Positions 51,191 through 60,691 of a DNA stretch of 64,000 nt are shown here, in pieces. Below the pieces are notes generated by a model. The model worked only from the letters and a program-made list of their open reading frames with translations. It did not search any database and had not been told where the DNA came from. The stretch lies in contig CAZYSS010000001.1 in NCBI GenBank assembly GCA_964649845.1, forward strand, positions 31,914 to 95,913, given 5' to 3'. The DNA is from RGIG3102 sp964649845 (GTDB lineage: Bacteria; Bacillota; Clostridia; Oscillospirales; Ruminococcaceae). The position numbers were made by a program, and so were the translations under genes. Every line of letters begins with the position of its first letter. Positions within the stretch are counted from its first letter, which is position 1.

Positions 51191-52060
51191 TTAATCCTCA
51201 AGGGCACGCAATTCTTTGTCTGTACTTCTGTCTGTGTTCACTTTGCCTGCTCTGCGGATAACCTGAATATCGTCTGCAGAATATTCTTTTGGCGCGCCGT
51301 CTTTGTTTCTGTCCAGGCGCACTTTCACCTTGCCTGCCAGCAAAGCCACCTCTGTAACAGTGCCTGTGCCGTCATCTGTGCGCACATAGCTGCCCACGCC
51401 CGGTGTGATGCTGTTCAGGTATTCATAAACATTCTGTTCATAGGACAGACAGCACATCAGTCTGCCGCAGCTGCCGCTGATTTTGGCAGGGTTCAGGGAC
51501 AGGCCCTGTTCCTTGGCCATTTTGATTGAAACAGGTGTGAAATCAGACAGGAAGCGTGAACAGCAGAACGGCTGGCCGCATACACCGATGCCGCCCATCA
51601 TTTTGCTTTCATCGCGCACGCCTATCTGGCGCAGTTCAATTCTGGTGCGGAAAATCTGTGCCAGTTCCTTTACCAGTTCGCGGAAATCCACACGGCCGTC
51701 TGCAGTAAAGTAAAACAGTGCTTTGCTGCGGTCAAATGTGTATTCCACGTCAATCAGCTTCATATCCAGCTTGTGTTTTTCAATCTTTTCCAGACAGATT
51801 TCAAAAGCCTTTTTCTCATCGCGGCGGTTCTGGTTCATTTTTTCAATGTCCTGCTTTGTGGCAATGCGGGAAACTGCTTTCAGCGGTTTTACAATTTTGT
51901 CATCGCTTTCGTTATGTATTCCCTGCACCACCAGACCGCATTCCAAACCGCGGGCTGTGTCAACTATTACATAATCACCCTTGCTGATGTCAAAATCTGC
52001 AGGGTCAAAAAAGTAGATTTTGCCGCCTTCTTTAAAGCGGACGCCTATAACTTTTACCAT
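51191..52060 (-). CDS. ricT: RicT-like PSP1-domain protein
   Basis: A 289-residue PSP1-family protein (Bacillus YaaT/RicT). Clustered cysteines GVCGQPFCCSRF and SGSCGRLMCCLSYEQN are the conserved signature; in Bacillus RicT joins RicA and RicF in an Fe-S complex that works with RNase Y on mRNA processing. Placement after holB and darA copies the Bacillus yaaQ-holB-yaaT order. Gap to holB is 149 nt and contains one palindromic unit. C-terminal tail is acidic. Confidence 0.92.
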   Translation of the reverse strand: MVKVIGVRFKEGGKIYFFDPADFDISKGDYVIVDTARGLECGLVVQGIHNESDDKIVKPLKAVSRIATKQDIEKMNQNRRDEKKAFEICLEKIEKHKLDMKLIDVEYTFDRSKALFYFTADGRVDFRELVKELAQIFRTRIELRQIGVRDESKMMGGIGVCGQPFCCSRFLSDFTPVSIKMAKEQGLSLNPAKISGSCGRLMCCLSYEQNVYEYLNSITPGVGSYVRTDDGTGTVTEVALLAGKVKVRLDRNKDGAPKEYSADDIQVIRRAGKVNTDRSTDKELRALED

Positions 52061-52209
52061 ATATCAAAATGCTTTGCAGCATATCCTTTCTGTTGAGTAA
52101 AACGGATTTTCCGTTACGTGCCGGGCAAATTATGATTTGCCCCTGCGTGTAGTGCCGTCAGAACAGCACAGATTCTATTTTATATAATCTTTATATAAAA
52201 TGCAAATAT
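52061..52209. repeat. Palindromic unit inside the holB-ricT gap
   Basis: GGGCAAAT (52123-52130) / ATTTGCCC (52135-52142) flanked by CGTGCC and CCTGCGTGTAG; one unit of the dispersed palindrome family, here inserted within a conserved gene order. GGATTTTCCG just before is a second small hairpin. Confidence 0.6.
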
Positions 52210-53076
52210 TTATCTGCTTATTTCCACAGCAAAATTTTCCATAGCCAGATTCAGGTTTACGTTGGTGGACAGAATTTCTGTGTATTTCTGTATAACATTT
52301 ATGGCCTGAATGCTTTTTGGCGACAGGTTGCGGTGGCATATATCTCTCAAATCCTCAAGGAAAAGGCGGAAATCGTCCTTTGCCTTGTTATAGGTGTAAC
52401 AGGTTTTTGCGATACCATAGGTGTCCCCTGTGTTTACCATATTGAAAACCGACACAGCGTTCTGCAATATGGCATAGCGCTTTTCGCTGGACAGGGCGTT
52501 TTCAATCTTGCCTATATTTTCACCGTAAATACCCATCAGGCTGTCCACTGTGGCCATATCGCTGCCTTTGTCTGAAAAATAGCGGATTGTTTCCTGTTTT
52601 GACGGGCAGGACAGTGTAAACACAGCACAGCGGCTGCGTATGGTGGCCAGAATGGACTGTGGGTTGTTGGTGGTCAGGATATATGTGGTGTCATTTTTTG
52701 GTTCTTCCAGATTTTTCAGCAGGGCGTTGGCGGAGTTGGCATTGAAATTTTCGCAGTTTTCAATGATTACCACTCTTTTTTCGCCGCTGATGGAAGAAAA
52801 GTTTACGTTGTCATTAATCCGGCGTATTTTGTCAACGCGTATCATACCGCTGGCGCCCTCGCCCCTGATAATCTGCACCAGAGGATTTTTGCCGCTGACA
52901 ATGGAATCCACATCAGCAGCGCCTATAATATCAGCCGCCAGAAGATATGCAAAATGGTTTACCCCCATGCCCTTTTCTGCGCAGAGCAGCAAACCGTGGG
53001 AAAGCCGCCCTGACGTTATAGCACCAAGGAGACTTTCTTTTATTCTTCTGTTCCCTGTAAATGAATTCAACAACAT
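52210..53076 (-). CDS. holB: DNA polymerase III delta-prime-type subunit
   Basis: A 288-residue clamp-loader protein. FTGNRRIKESLLGAITSGRLSHGLLL begins like delta-prime/AAA+ proteins; the Walker A site is degenerate (AEKGMGVNHFA, no GKT/S), as known for delta-prime, which does not hydrolyse ATP. ANALLKNLEEP and TIRSRCAVF are the SRC and Walker B-like regions. The Cys zinc module of other members is missing. It overlaps darA by 1 nt and is followed by ricT, the conserved order. Confidence 0.92.
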   Translation of the reverse strand: MLLNSFTGNRRIKESLLGAITSGRLSHGLLLCAEKGMGVNHFAYLLAADIIGAADVDSIVSGKNPLVQIIRGEGASGMIRVDKIRRINDNVNFSSISGEKRVVIIENCENFNANSANALLKNLEEPKNDTTYILTTNNPQSILATIRSRCAVFTLSCPSKQETIRYFSDKGSDMATVDSLMGIYGENIGKIENALSSEKRYAILQNAVSVFNMVNTGDTYGIAKTCYTYNKAKDDFRLFLEDLRDICHRNLSPKSIQAINVIQKYTEILSTNVNLNLAMENFAVEISR

Positions 53077-53399
53077 TATAATTTTTCAAATCTGTCCACA
53101 GGCAGTACAAATACTGTGGCACCGCCTACAGTAACTTCCATAGGAACTGATGTGGTAACGCCGATACCATACATCACTGTGGAAGGAACAATTTCAGTAC
53201 GTTTGTGGGAATGTTCGCCGATTATTCTGATAACATCATCCACTTTTTCATCTTCTGTACCAATGATAAGTGTAATATTGCCGGACATAAGGAAGCCGCC
53301 CGTTGTAGCCAGCTTGGTTACAGAATATCTGGCTTTTGTAAGAGCCTGGGAAACCACTGTGGAATCTTCTTTGTTGATAATGGCCAGTATAAGTTTCAT
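53076..53399 (-). CDS. darA: Cyclic-di-AMP receptor DarA
   Basis: A 107-residue PII-like protein (family formerly DUF970; YaaQ/PstA/DarA), binding c-di-AMP as a trimer. Motifs: KLILAIINKEDS, LATTGGFLMSGNITLIIG (T-loop side) and GGATVFVLPVDRFEK at the end. Full family length. First gene of darA-holB-ricT. In Bacillus a yaaR gene lies between; here it is missing. Confidence 0.95.
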   Translation of the reverse strand: MKLILAIINKEDSTVVSQALTKARYSVTKLATTGGFLMSGNITLIIGTEDEKVDDVIRIIGEHSHKRTEIVPSTVMYGIGVTTSVPMEVTVGGATVFVLPVDRFEKL

Positions 53400-53541
53400 A
53401 ATAATACCTCCCTTTACAGGATTTTCAGGCAGAAAACCTGTCTTTATATTTTTAATATAACATTTATTATAAATAAATGCTACTTTTTTGTAGTAAGTGA
53501 AATGTGTGCAATGATACGGTCTGTGTCATATCACAATTTTT

Positions 53542-55164
53542 TCATTCATTCCCCGCCTTATACTTTTCCAGCATCCGCTGTTTGATGCCTATCATAGCGT
53601 TCTGTGCCATTGACAGGCAGTGTACGCCCAGCTGTGTGTATGCAATTGCACAGGCGGCATCTGCGGCACTTTCGCCGCACACAGATACTTTTACTCCTGC
53701 CGCCCGGGCATTGTTCACTGTCATTTCAATCAGTTTCAGCACAGATGGGTGCAGAGGGTCATAGTAGTTGGCGGTTGCCACATTGATGCGGTCTGCGGCC
53801 AATGTGTACTGTGTCAGGTCGTTGGTACCTATAGAGAAGAATTTCACGTGCTGTGCCAGCCTGTCGCTGATAAGGGCAGCGGCAGGTGTTTCTATCATTA
53901 CACCCCAGGTGATTCTGTCTTCACTGATTTCGCCATCGGCCAGCAGTTCTGTTTTTATTTCCTCTGCCATTGCCAGATAGTCTGTCAGGTCAGATTCCAG
54001 AGCCACCATAGGCAGCATAACGTTTATGGCGCCCTCCCTGTCTGCCGCCACATAGAGTGCCTTTGTCTGCCGTACAAACAGGTCCCTGTGGCTGTACTGC
54101 AGGCGTATGCCGCGCATACCCAGTGCAGGGTTAGGCTCTTTTTCCAGGCTGATATCACCTACAGGTTTATCTGCGCCTATATCGTAGGTGCGGATTGTAA
54201 CAGGTCTGCCCTGTGCAGCACGGATGCACCGGCTGTAGAATTCCAGCTGGCTGTCATATGTAGGCAGGCTGCTTTTCATAAACAGTATTTCACTGCGCAC
54301 CAGACCAATGCCTGTGGCGCCATTTTCAATTGCCCGGGAAATATCCTGCGGGTCGTTGCAGTTTGCCCAGATTTCCAGATGCCGTCCGTCCGGCAGGGTG
54401 ATTTCCTTTTCTTTGAGGGACTTCAGCGACAGTTTTGCGCGCTGTTCCTGTTTTATCCTGTGGCTGAACAGGGCAAGTGTGCCTTCATTGGGGCTGATAT
54501 ATACTTCCCCTGCGTAACCGTCCATACATACAGAGCGGCCGTTGTTCAGCGGGTTGAGAATTTCACTGTCCATACCGCACACAGACGGAATACCCATTGT
54601 ACGGGCGATTATGTTGGCGTGGCTGTTGTAGCTGCCGCCCACTGTGATAAAGCCCAAGGCATACTGGCGGTCGATGGATGCCAGGTCGCTTGGCAGGATT
54701 TCGTCAGCCACTATAACAGCAGGTTCATTCAGCACAAAGCGTTCCCTGCTGCGGCCGTCCAGAATGTCCACCACCCTGCCCAGCACATCGCGGATATCGC
54801 TGGTGCGCTCTGACAGATATCCATCACCTATACTTTTAAGCTGGTTACAGTATTCTTCCATCGCAATTTCCACAGAGCGTGCTGCACCGCTTCCTGCGGC
54901 AATATAGCCCTGTATCATATCTTTCAGACCTATATCGTCCAGCATTACCAGCTGGAAATTCAGTATATCCTGCTGTGTTCTTTCGCCATTCTGCATCAGC
55001 CGGCGCAGTTCGTCCTTTGCCAGAATCAGCGCGGCTTCAAACAGAGCCTTTTCACGGTGTGTCGCCAGCACAACACGCTTGAAGCCTGTTATACGGCGGT
55101 TTATTACTTTTATTTTGCCTACGGCCAGACCGCCGGAGGCAGATGAACCCATATATTTAATCAT
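53542..55164 (-). CDS. ptsI: PTS enzyme I (phosphoenolpyruvate-protein phosphotransferase)
   Basis: A 540-residue enzyme I that autophosphorylates from phosphoenolpyruvate and donates to HPr. The start MIKYMGSSASGG follows GGAGG; one further in-frame Met lies 12 nt later. The active His is in SYNSHANIIARTMGIP; the usual GGRTSH is GSYNSH, so the Arg before it is missing. IGTNDLTQYTLA and the VCGESAAD Cys are intact. No ptsH or EII gene is nearby. The large membrane protein gene ends 24 nt upstream, so the two may share a transcript. Confidence 0.92.
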   Translation of the reverse strand: MIKYMGSSASGGLAVGKIKVINRRITGFKRVVLATHREKALFEAALILAKDELRRLMQNGERTQQDILNFQLVMLDDIGLKDMIQGYIAAGSGAARSVEIAMEEYCNQLKSIGDGYLSERTSDIRDVLGRVVDILDGRSRERFVLNEPAVIVADEILPSDLASIDRQYALGFITVGGSYNSHANIIARTMGIPSVCGMDSEILNPLNNGRSVCMDGYAGEVYISPNEGTLALFSHRIKQEQRAKLSLKSLKEKEITLPDGRHLEIWANCNDPQDISRAIENGATGIGLVRSEILFMKSSLPTYDSQLEFYSRCIRAAQGRPVTIRTYDIGADKPVGDISLEKEPNPALGMRGIRLQYSHRDLFVRQTKALYVAADREGAINVMLPMVALESDLTDYLAMAEEIKTELLADGEISEDRITWGVMIETPAAALISDRLAQHVKFFSIGTNDLTQYTLAADRINVATANYYDPLHPSVLKLIEMTVNNARAAGVKVSVCGESAADAACAIAYTQLGVHCLSMAQNAMIGIKQRMLEKYKAGNE

Positions 55165-55188
55165 ATTTCCTCCCATAAAGAAGAGTTG

Positions 55189-56850
55189 TTATTGTTCAAA
55201 AGTTTTTGCAAAACCAACAAAGCTGTACATTATAATCAGCGGATGTACTGTAGACAGGTACATTACGTATGTGCCTATGTTGAAGGATGCCACCTCTACA
55301 AAGGCTATCATTGCACAGCGCAGCAACGCCATACCCAACAGTCCCAGCAAAATTATATTCAGCATTGATTCCCTGTCGAACTTTCTGTTCATAATATCGT
55401 CCCTAAACTTTTTAATCTGCCAGAAAAGTGTGATTAAAAACATTAGAGGAATACATATTTTATAAATTATAACAAAGACTTCCAGCACTGTGTGCATAAT
55501 CCTGCGTATTGGTGAAAGATAAGGAATATCTGTATTTTCAATCATGGCAACAGCACCGTCCTGTCGGATAAACCGCGCCACTTCTGCTATTTCTTCCGGA
55601 TAACCCACAGCCTTTTCAGCCAGTGGTGTGCACTGTTCAAACAGCATTACCACTTTAAAGCCTGCAAAGGTTTCTGCCAGCACGTCAGGCACATATTCCA
55701 TTCTGATAGGCGGAGTAACTGATTTGCGCAGTTTCGTGCTGCCTGTGGTGGTTTTCAGCCTGCCTTCATTTACAGCCTGCTGTATTTCGGCAGTCAGGCT
55801 TTCGTAATATGCCTGTGCTGTCTGCGGTGTATCATATACCCCCAGGGATGCCAGGGCACTGCGCAGTCCCCAGTAAAACGCACCGGACTGGAAATCCCCT
55901 ACAGACTGATTGTAATAGCCGCCCATCAGCAGTGGCTCTGTCAGCGCTTCCTCTACAGGAGCAAACATTGCCACCTCTCTGTAAACATCCCGGCGCACAT
56001 CACCCGGTACTGCAACCAGAGGGTGCCAGTTGTCCTGCTCCAGACTGGTCAGGGCGCCATATGCGGCTTTGAATTCACTGCTGGTAAAATCGCTTACTAT
56101 AAAGCGGCCGTAGTGTATTTTGTTCATCTGGCAGTAGCCACCGATGATAACCGCACTCAACGCAAAAGGCAGCACCATCGCCAGGGCCTTTGCCGCAAAT
56201 TTTCTTTTTTCTGCAATCAGCAGCACAACAATTATCACAAATGCGGCTGCAAAGAACGGCAGCGGCCATACGCCGTCTTCCCTTGTAAGATAAATACAGC
56301 CGAAAGAAACGCCGTACATCGCCAGCCATACAAACCATTTTTTCACGCTGTCCCTGTAGCGCAGGCCCACACCAACAATACCTGCAAAGAATATAAGGCA
56401 CAGTGCCGGGAAAATTGCATCGCGGTAAACACGGGTGGCGTACTGTGCGCTGGCTGCAGGGTTGTACAGCAGACCCAGGAACAAAAGCAACTTCTGCCAG
56501 TTTTTGTTCAGTACAGGTTTTACTGATGCAGTTGCTACAGTGGCTGCAAAGGACCACAGAGCCATATTGCCCACCAGGTAAGGTACTTTGACAACGTGGA
56601 GAAAAGCCAGCCACACAGCGAAAAACGCGTGTTTGGATATGGTCAGCCAGTTGTATTCGCCCAGCCAGTTGCCCTCCACAATGCTTTGTGCGGCAGTGAA
56701 CATCAGGTGGTCATCAATAGGAGCCAGCGGCGGATAGATTGTGGCGTACTGCCCGTATGCCAGCACCAGCTTGCAGCTTACCGCCAGCAGGGCCACGACA
56801 AGAGCCACACCTTTTTTTATATCATTGTCTTTAAAAATCAGTTTTTTCAT
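55189..56850 (-). CDS. Large polytopic membrane protein with extracellular domain
   Basis: A 553-residue protein with about ten helices: eight in residues 10-240, then a 190-residue hydrophilic domain (PGDVRRDVYREVAMF to PYLSPIRR, about 285-450), then four C-terminal helices. The N-terminal loop PPLAPIDDHLMFTAAQ has the Asp pair seen in GT-C-type glycosyltransferases. I do not recognise the exact family. Size and plan match the protein at 44777 although sequences differ. Its end is 24 nt before ptsI. Confidence 0.65.
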   Translation of the reverse strand: MKKLIFKDNDIKKGVALVVALLAVSCKLVLAYGQYATIYPPLAPIDDHLMFTAAQSIVEGNWLGEYNWLTISKHAFFAVWLAFLHVVKVPYLVGNMALWSFAATVATASVKPVLNKNWQKLLLFLGLLYNPAASAQYATRVYRDAIFPALCLIFFAGIVGVGLRYRDSVKKWFVWLAMYGVSFGCIYLTREDGVWPLPFFAAAFVIIVVLLIAEKRKFAAKALAMVLPFALSAVIIGGYCQMNKIHYGRFIVSDFTSSEFKAAYGALTSLEQDNWHPLVAVPGDVRRDVYREVAMFAPVEEALTEPLLMGGYYNQSVGDFQSGAFYWGLRSALASLGVYDTPQTAQAYYESLTAEIQQAVNEGRLKTTTGSTKLRKSVTPPIRMEYVPDVLAETFAGFKVVMLFEQCTPLAEKAVGYPEEIAEVARFIRQDGAVAMIENTDIPYLSPIRRIMHTVLEVFVIIYKICIPLMFLITLFWQIKKFRDDIMNRKFDRESMLNIILLGLLGMALLRCAMIAFVEVASFNIGTYVMYLSTVHPLIIMYSFVGFAKTFEQ

Positions 56851-57027
56851 AAGTTATCCCAAAACAGCACATAGTATTGCAATTATATTCATTCTAATTA
56901 TTATAGCATATTTACAGCCGCAGAAAAAGGGCAGATAAAAGAATTTTGTATAAAAAGTGATAAATCACCAATTTGACAGGTGTTTTTTTATTTTTCTCAC
57001 AAAGTTTGGCAATGTATGTAAATTTTG

Positions 57028-57056
57028 TTGAAAAATATGCACAATTAGCGTATAAT
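57028..57056 (+). promoter_or_regulatory. Promoter of the CofE-like gene
   Basis: TTGAAA (57028-57033), 17-nt spacer, TATAAT (57051-57056), the strongest promoter match here by spacing. The leader contains a TGTCAA/TTGACA stem (57063-57083). Confidence 0.8.
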
Positions 57057-57126
57057 ATTATGTTGTCAAAGCCTGATTTTGACAGCCAAACCTATATAAA
57101 TTAGTTTTATGAAATGAGGAATGAAT

Positions 57127-58320
57127 ATGTCCAGAACTATAGGCGCAGTTTCAAGAGGTATCAGAACACCTATCATCGTTGAAGGTGACAATCTTGTTGA
57201 AATCACAGTACAGAGCTTGCTGGAAGCTTTTGAAGAAGAAAATATCAAGGTAAACGACAGAGATATCGTTGGTGTTACAGAAGCAGTTGTTGCAAGAGCA
57301 CAGGGCAACTACATCACCTGTGATGACATTGCAACAGACGTTAAAAACAAATTCGGCGATGATACAATCGGACTGATTTTCCCTATCCTGTCCAGAAACC
57401 GTTTTTCAATCGTTCTCAAAGGTATCGCACGCGGTGCAAAGAAAATTGTGCTGATGCTGTCTTACCCATCTGACGAAGTGGGTAACCATCTGGTTTCACT
57501 TGACCAGCTGGATGAAAAAGGCGTAAACCCATGGTCCACAATCCTGACAGAAGCAGAATACAGAGAACTCTTTGGCAAAAATGTGCATCCTTTCACAAAA
57601 GTTGACTATGTGGCATACTACAAAGAACTGGTGGAAGCAGAAAACTGTGAATGTGAAGTTATCTTTGCAAACAGAGCTACAGACATCCTGCCGTTTACAA
57701 AGAGCGTTATCTGCGCAGATATTCATTCCAGAGCACGTTCCAAACGTCTGCTGAAGGCTGCAGGTGCTGAAAAAGTGCTGGGACTGGATGACCTGATGAC
57801 CGAATCCATCAACGGCAGCGGCTTTAACGAAATGTACGGTCTGTTGGGCTCCAACAAAGCTACAGAAGAAAAGGTAAAGCTTTTCCCTCGTGAATGTGAA
57901 AAATTTGTTACAGACCTGCAGGCAGCTCTGCTGAAAGCTACAGGCAAAAAACTGGAATGTATGGTTTACGGTGATGGTGCATTCAAAGACCCACAGGGCA
58001 AAATCTGGGAACTGGCTGACCCTGTTGTTTCCCCGGGCTTTACAGACGGTCTTGTTGGCCTGCCAAACGAACTGAAGCTGAAATACCTGGCTGACAACCA
58101 GTTTGCAGGTATGAAAGGCGAAGAACTGCGCGACGCTATGACACAGTATATCGCAAACAAGAAAAAAGACCTGATGGGCTCTATGGAAAGCCAGGGCACA
58201 ACACCAAGACAGCTGACAGACCTTATCGGCTCGCTGTGTGACCTGACATCCGGCTCCGGCGACAAAGGTACACCTGTTATCTTTATCCAGGGATATTTTG
58301 ACAACTACTCCAACGAATAA
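57127..58320 (+). CDS. CofE-like gamma-glutamyl ligase family protein
   Basis: A 397-residue protein. The ATG at 57127 is used because GAGGA is 7 nt before it; the ATG at 57121 would be 1 nt from the same site. N-terminal GIRTPIIVEGDNLVEI, VVARAQGNYIT and GLIFPILSRNRFSIVLKGIARG match coenzyme F420-0:L-glutamate ligase-type proteins. Clostridia do not make F420, and these homologues probably act on another gamma-glutamylated substrate. The C-terminal region (about 250-397) is longer than archaeal CofE. Strong codon bias. Function unknown. Confidence 0.8.
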   Translation: MSRTIGAVSRGIRTPIIVEGDNLVEITVQSLLEAFEEENIKVNDRDIVGVTEAVVARAQGNYITCDDIATDVKNKFGDDTIGLIFPILSRNRFSIVLKGIARGAKKIVLMLSYPSDEVGNHLVSLDQLDEKGVNPWSTILTEAEYRELFGKNVHPFTKVDYVAYYKELVEAENCECEVIFANRATDILPFTKSVICADIHSRARSKRLLKAAGAEKVLGLDDLMTESINGSGFNEMYGLLGSNKATEEKVKLFPRECEKFVTDLQAALLKATGKKLECMVYGDGAFKDPQGKIWELADPVVSPGFTDGLVGLPNELKLKYLADNQFAGMKGEELRDAMTQYIANKKKDLMGSMESQGTTPRQLTDLIGSLCDLTSGSGDKGTPVIFIQGYFDNYSNE

Positions 58321-58341
58321 GTCACAAAATTTTATATAACC

Positions 58342-58370
58342 AAGGGACGCTGTGCGTCCCTTTTGTTTTT
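58342..58370 (+). terminator. Terminator of the CofE-like gene
   Basis: AAGGGACGC / GCGTCCCTT, 3-nt loop, followed by TTGTTTTTG. Confidence 0.9.
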
Positions 58371-58377
58371 GGAGTTT

Positions 58378-58740
58378 CAGCAGAACAGCAGAAATAATTG
58401 TATCCGTAGAGGAGGCACTACATTCGCAGGACCGCAGGACGCGCCCGCGTTTTTGCCTGCGGCAAAACCATACCGGTGCTGCGCTTTCTGTGATCATCCG
58501 TTGGCAGGACATACACAAGCATGTGGATAATCAGATTTCGCAGGGGGGAGGGTTTCCACGCCCTCCCATTGGCGGGATGTCCGGGAGGCCGTTCCCTACA
58601 CGATTGATTTTTCATCAGGGTATATATGGAACCAATATTCCCTTATGGGACAAATTTGACAATTCTGTGAACTTTTTTGATTTTCCGTTGTTTATCTGCA
58701 GTTTCTGTGTTAAAATAAATATCCTCTTAAAAGACAACTG
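58378..58740. repeat. Third palindromic block before yitT
   Basis: Palindromes include CCTGCGGCAAAA-type hairpin (about 58437-58475), GGAGGG...CCCTCCC (58547-58567, identical to 40189-40209) and GGGATGTCCGGGAGGCCGTTCCC (about 58574-58596). Leader TGTGGATAATCAGATTTCGC before the GGGG run matches the 40-kb block. No gene; the last 100 nt are the yitT promoter region. Confidence 0.65.
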
Positions 58741-58753
58741 AAAGGAGAACATA

Positions 58754-59641
58754 ATGACATCTTTGAAACTTTACACCAAAGGCTTTGAAATGAAAAAATT
58801 CCTGCAGCTTACAATGGCAGGTATTATAAATGCATTTGGTGTTACTATATTTCTTGCACCGGTAAAGCTGTATGACAGCGGCATTTCCGGTACATCCATG
58901 CTTTTGTCCCAGCTTACAGGAGGTACAATATCCCTGTCTGTATTCCTGCTTATTCTCAATATTCCGCTGTTCCTCTACGGGCTGAAAAAACAGGGCTTTC
59001 ATTTTACCGTATATGCTATATACACTGTTGCAGTGTATTCCACAGCTGCCTATATCATCACAGATGTGCTGCCGGTGGATGTGTCCACAGCCAGTCCTTT
59101 TGCAGGCAGTGACCTGCTGCTGTGTGCACTGTTTGGCGGTCTTATCAGCGGTGCAGGTTCCGGTCTGGCAATGAGATACGGCGGTGCAATGGACGGCATT
59201 GAGGTTATGGCGGTTATTTTTGCCCGCAGAATGGGGCTTTCCGTAGGGACTTTTGTAATGATTTACAACGTGGTGCTGTACATTGTGTGCGGTATCGTGG
59301 CAGGCAGCTGGGTATTGCCGCTGTACTCCATAGTTACATATATGGCAGCGCTGAAAACTGTAGACTTTATTGTAGATGGTTTTGACAGAGCCAAGTGTGC
59401 GATGATTGTAACAGAATGTCCTACAGAAATCACAGCGGCCCTGAGCCAGGAATTTGAATCCAGCGGTACCAAAGTGGATGCCATAGGTGGCTACTCCAAC
59501 CGGCACAAAACAATTGTGTGGTTTGTTGTAAACCGTTTTCAGGTTACAAAAATGAAAGATATTGTACACCGGATAGACCCTACAGCATATATCACCCTGC
59601 ACGAAGTGGCAGACGTGTTCAAAGCAACACCGGCAAAATAA
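58754..59641 (+). CDS. YitT-family membrane protein
   Basis: A 295-residue protein with five to six membrane helices (DUF161) in the first 200 residues, including PVKLYDSGISGTSMLL and GGAMDGIEVMAVI, and a C-terminal soluble DUF2179 ferredoxin-like domain of about 80 residues. YitT-family proteins are ubiquitous in Firmicutes, possibly transporters; function unclear. Ribosome site AAAGGAG, own terminator. Confidence 0.9.
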   Translation: MTSLKLYTKGFEMKKFLQLTMAGIINAFGVTIFLAPVKLYDSGISGTSMLLSQLTGGTISLSVFLLILNIPLFLYGLKKQGFHFTVYAIYTVAVYSTAAYIITDVLPVDVSTASPFAGSDLLLCALFGGLISGAGSGLAMRYGGAMDGIEVMAVIFARRMGLSVGTFVMIYNVVLYIVCGIVAGSWVLPLYSIVTYMAALKTVDFIVDGFDRAKCAMIVTECPTEITAALSQEFESSGTKVDAIGGYSNRHKTIVWFVVNRFQVTKMKDIVHRIDPTAYITLHEVADVFKATPAK

Positions 59642-59646
59642 AAACG

Positions 59647-59674
59647 AAAGGACGCCTCTGGGTGTCCTTTTTAT
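59647..59674 (+). terminator. Terminator of the YitT gene
   Basis: AAAGGAC (59647-59653) / GTCCTTT (59664-59670) with partial inner pairing, followed by TTTATTT. Downstream to 59867 are two more palindromic units, GGGCGGAT.../ATCCGC (about 59782-59800) and GGGCGACT/AGTCGA (about 59829-59845). Confidence 0.8.
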
Positions 59675-59867
59675 TTAAGTGAATTACATTTTATTACACT
59701 GACATATGCTAAAAAGAAAGGGGTTCGGGGTAAGTATTTCCCCGGATAACAATCGCGAATACTGCTTTGTGTGTGTTCCGCGGGCGGATGCTATCCGCTC
59801 TACGCAGTCTGATTGTAATATCCAAAACGGGCGACTGATAGTCGACCTTACGGGTTTATCCACTTAA

Positions 59868-59893
59868 AAAGCCACGGCATCTGCCGTGGCTTT
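59868..59893 (-). terminator. Terminator of the MBL gene
   Basis: AAAGCCACGGCA / TGCCGTGGCTTT, 2-nt loop, followed on the minus strand by TTTAAG. Confidence 0.85.
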
Positions 59894-59903
59894 AACTTTT
59901 TTA

Positions 59904-60641
59904 TTATACCAGGTCCACATTGCTCAACTGGGCATACAAATCCACATTGCTCATCAGCATCTGGTGGCCGGACAGCACCTTGTCAAAATCAAATTTGCGC
60001 AGGGCTGTAATCAGCTTTGCGTGGCTGTCTGCATAGTACACAGGCCGTACAGGCAGCAGGTCTTCGTAGTGGGTGTCTCCCAGGAAGATACATTTTTCTT
60101 CCGGTATGTAAATCACCGCACAGTCATAGCTGTGGGAATTTTCCACCGCTTTCAGCTTTACTGTGACACCACCCAGGTCTATAGTCAGTTTGTCTGTATA
60201 CACCACTGTGGCGGATGCAATTTTAATCTCTGATTTGTCAGGGTATTCGTCATTGATATGCTGGTATGAAAACGCCAGGTCTTCCCCTGTTTCAATGCGC
60301 TTTTTCATATCTTCATCCGACCAGCCCCAGCCCTGCATTTTTTTCAGCAGTTCGTTGGTGGCTTTGGTGGCAAAGGATGTCACACCCTGCAAATGAGCCA
60401 GACCATAGGTGTGGTCCCAGTGCCAGTGTGTCAGGGCACACAGGTCAGGCTTTGGCAGGCCTGCTTCTTCCAGCTGCTGCATAAACATTTCCACATGGCG
60501 GCGGCTGGCACCAGAATCCAGCATCATCACGTGTTTATCACCTATAACCAGACCAATGGTACACCAGTCGTTTTTTTCATAATGCGGCAGGTAGTAAATC
60601 CTGTCTGTTACTTTTATAAGCTTAAGTTCTATTTTTTCCAT
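59904..60641 (-). CDS. MBL-fold hydrolase
   Basis: A 245-residue metallo-beta-lactamase-fold protein, start MEKIELKLIKV after GGGGAG. THWHWDH (residues about 72-78), His in ENSHSYDC and Asp in FLGDTHYEDLL are the metal positions, with GHQ near the end. It ends with two short near-repeats SNVDLYAQL and SNVDLV, coded by two copies of TCCACATTGCTCA (minus strand), perhaps a small tandem duplication at the C-terminus. Substrate unknown. GNAT gene follows in the upstream direction. Confidence 0.88.
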   Translation of the reverse strand: MEKIELKLIKVTDRIYYLPHYEKNDWCTIGLVIGDKHVMMLDSGASRRHVEMFMQQLEEAGLPKPDLCALTHWHWDHTYGLAHLQGVTSFATKATNELLKKMQGWGWSDEDMKKRIETGEDLAFSYQHINDEYPDKSEIKIASATVVYTDKLTIDLGGVTVKLKAVENSHSYDCAVIYIPEEKCIFLGDTHYEDLLPVRPVYYADSHAKLITALRKFDFDKVLSGHQMLMSNVDLYAQLSNVDLV

Positions 60642-60691
60642 TTTACTCCCCATAAAATATACAAGTTGTAATTATTTTAAATAAAAATTAC

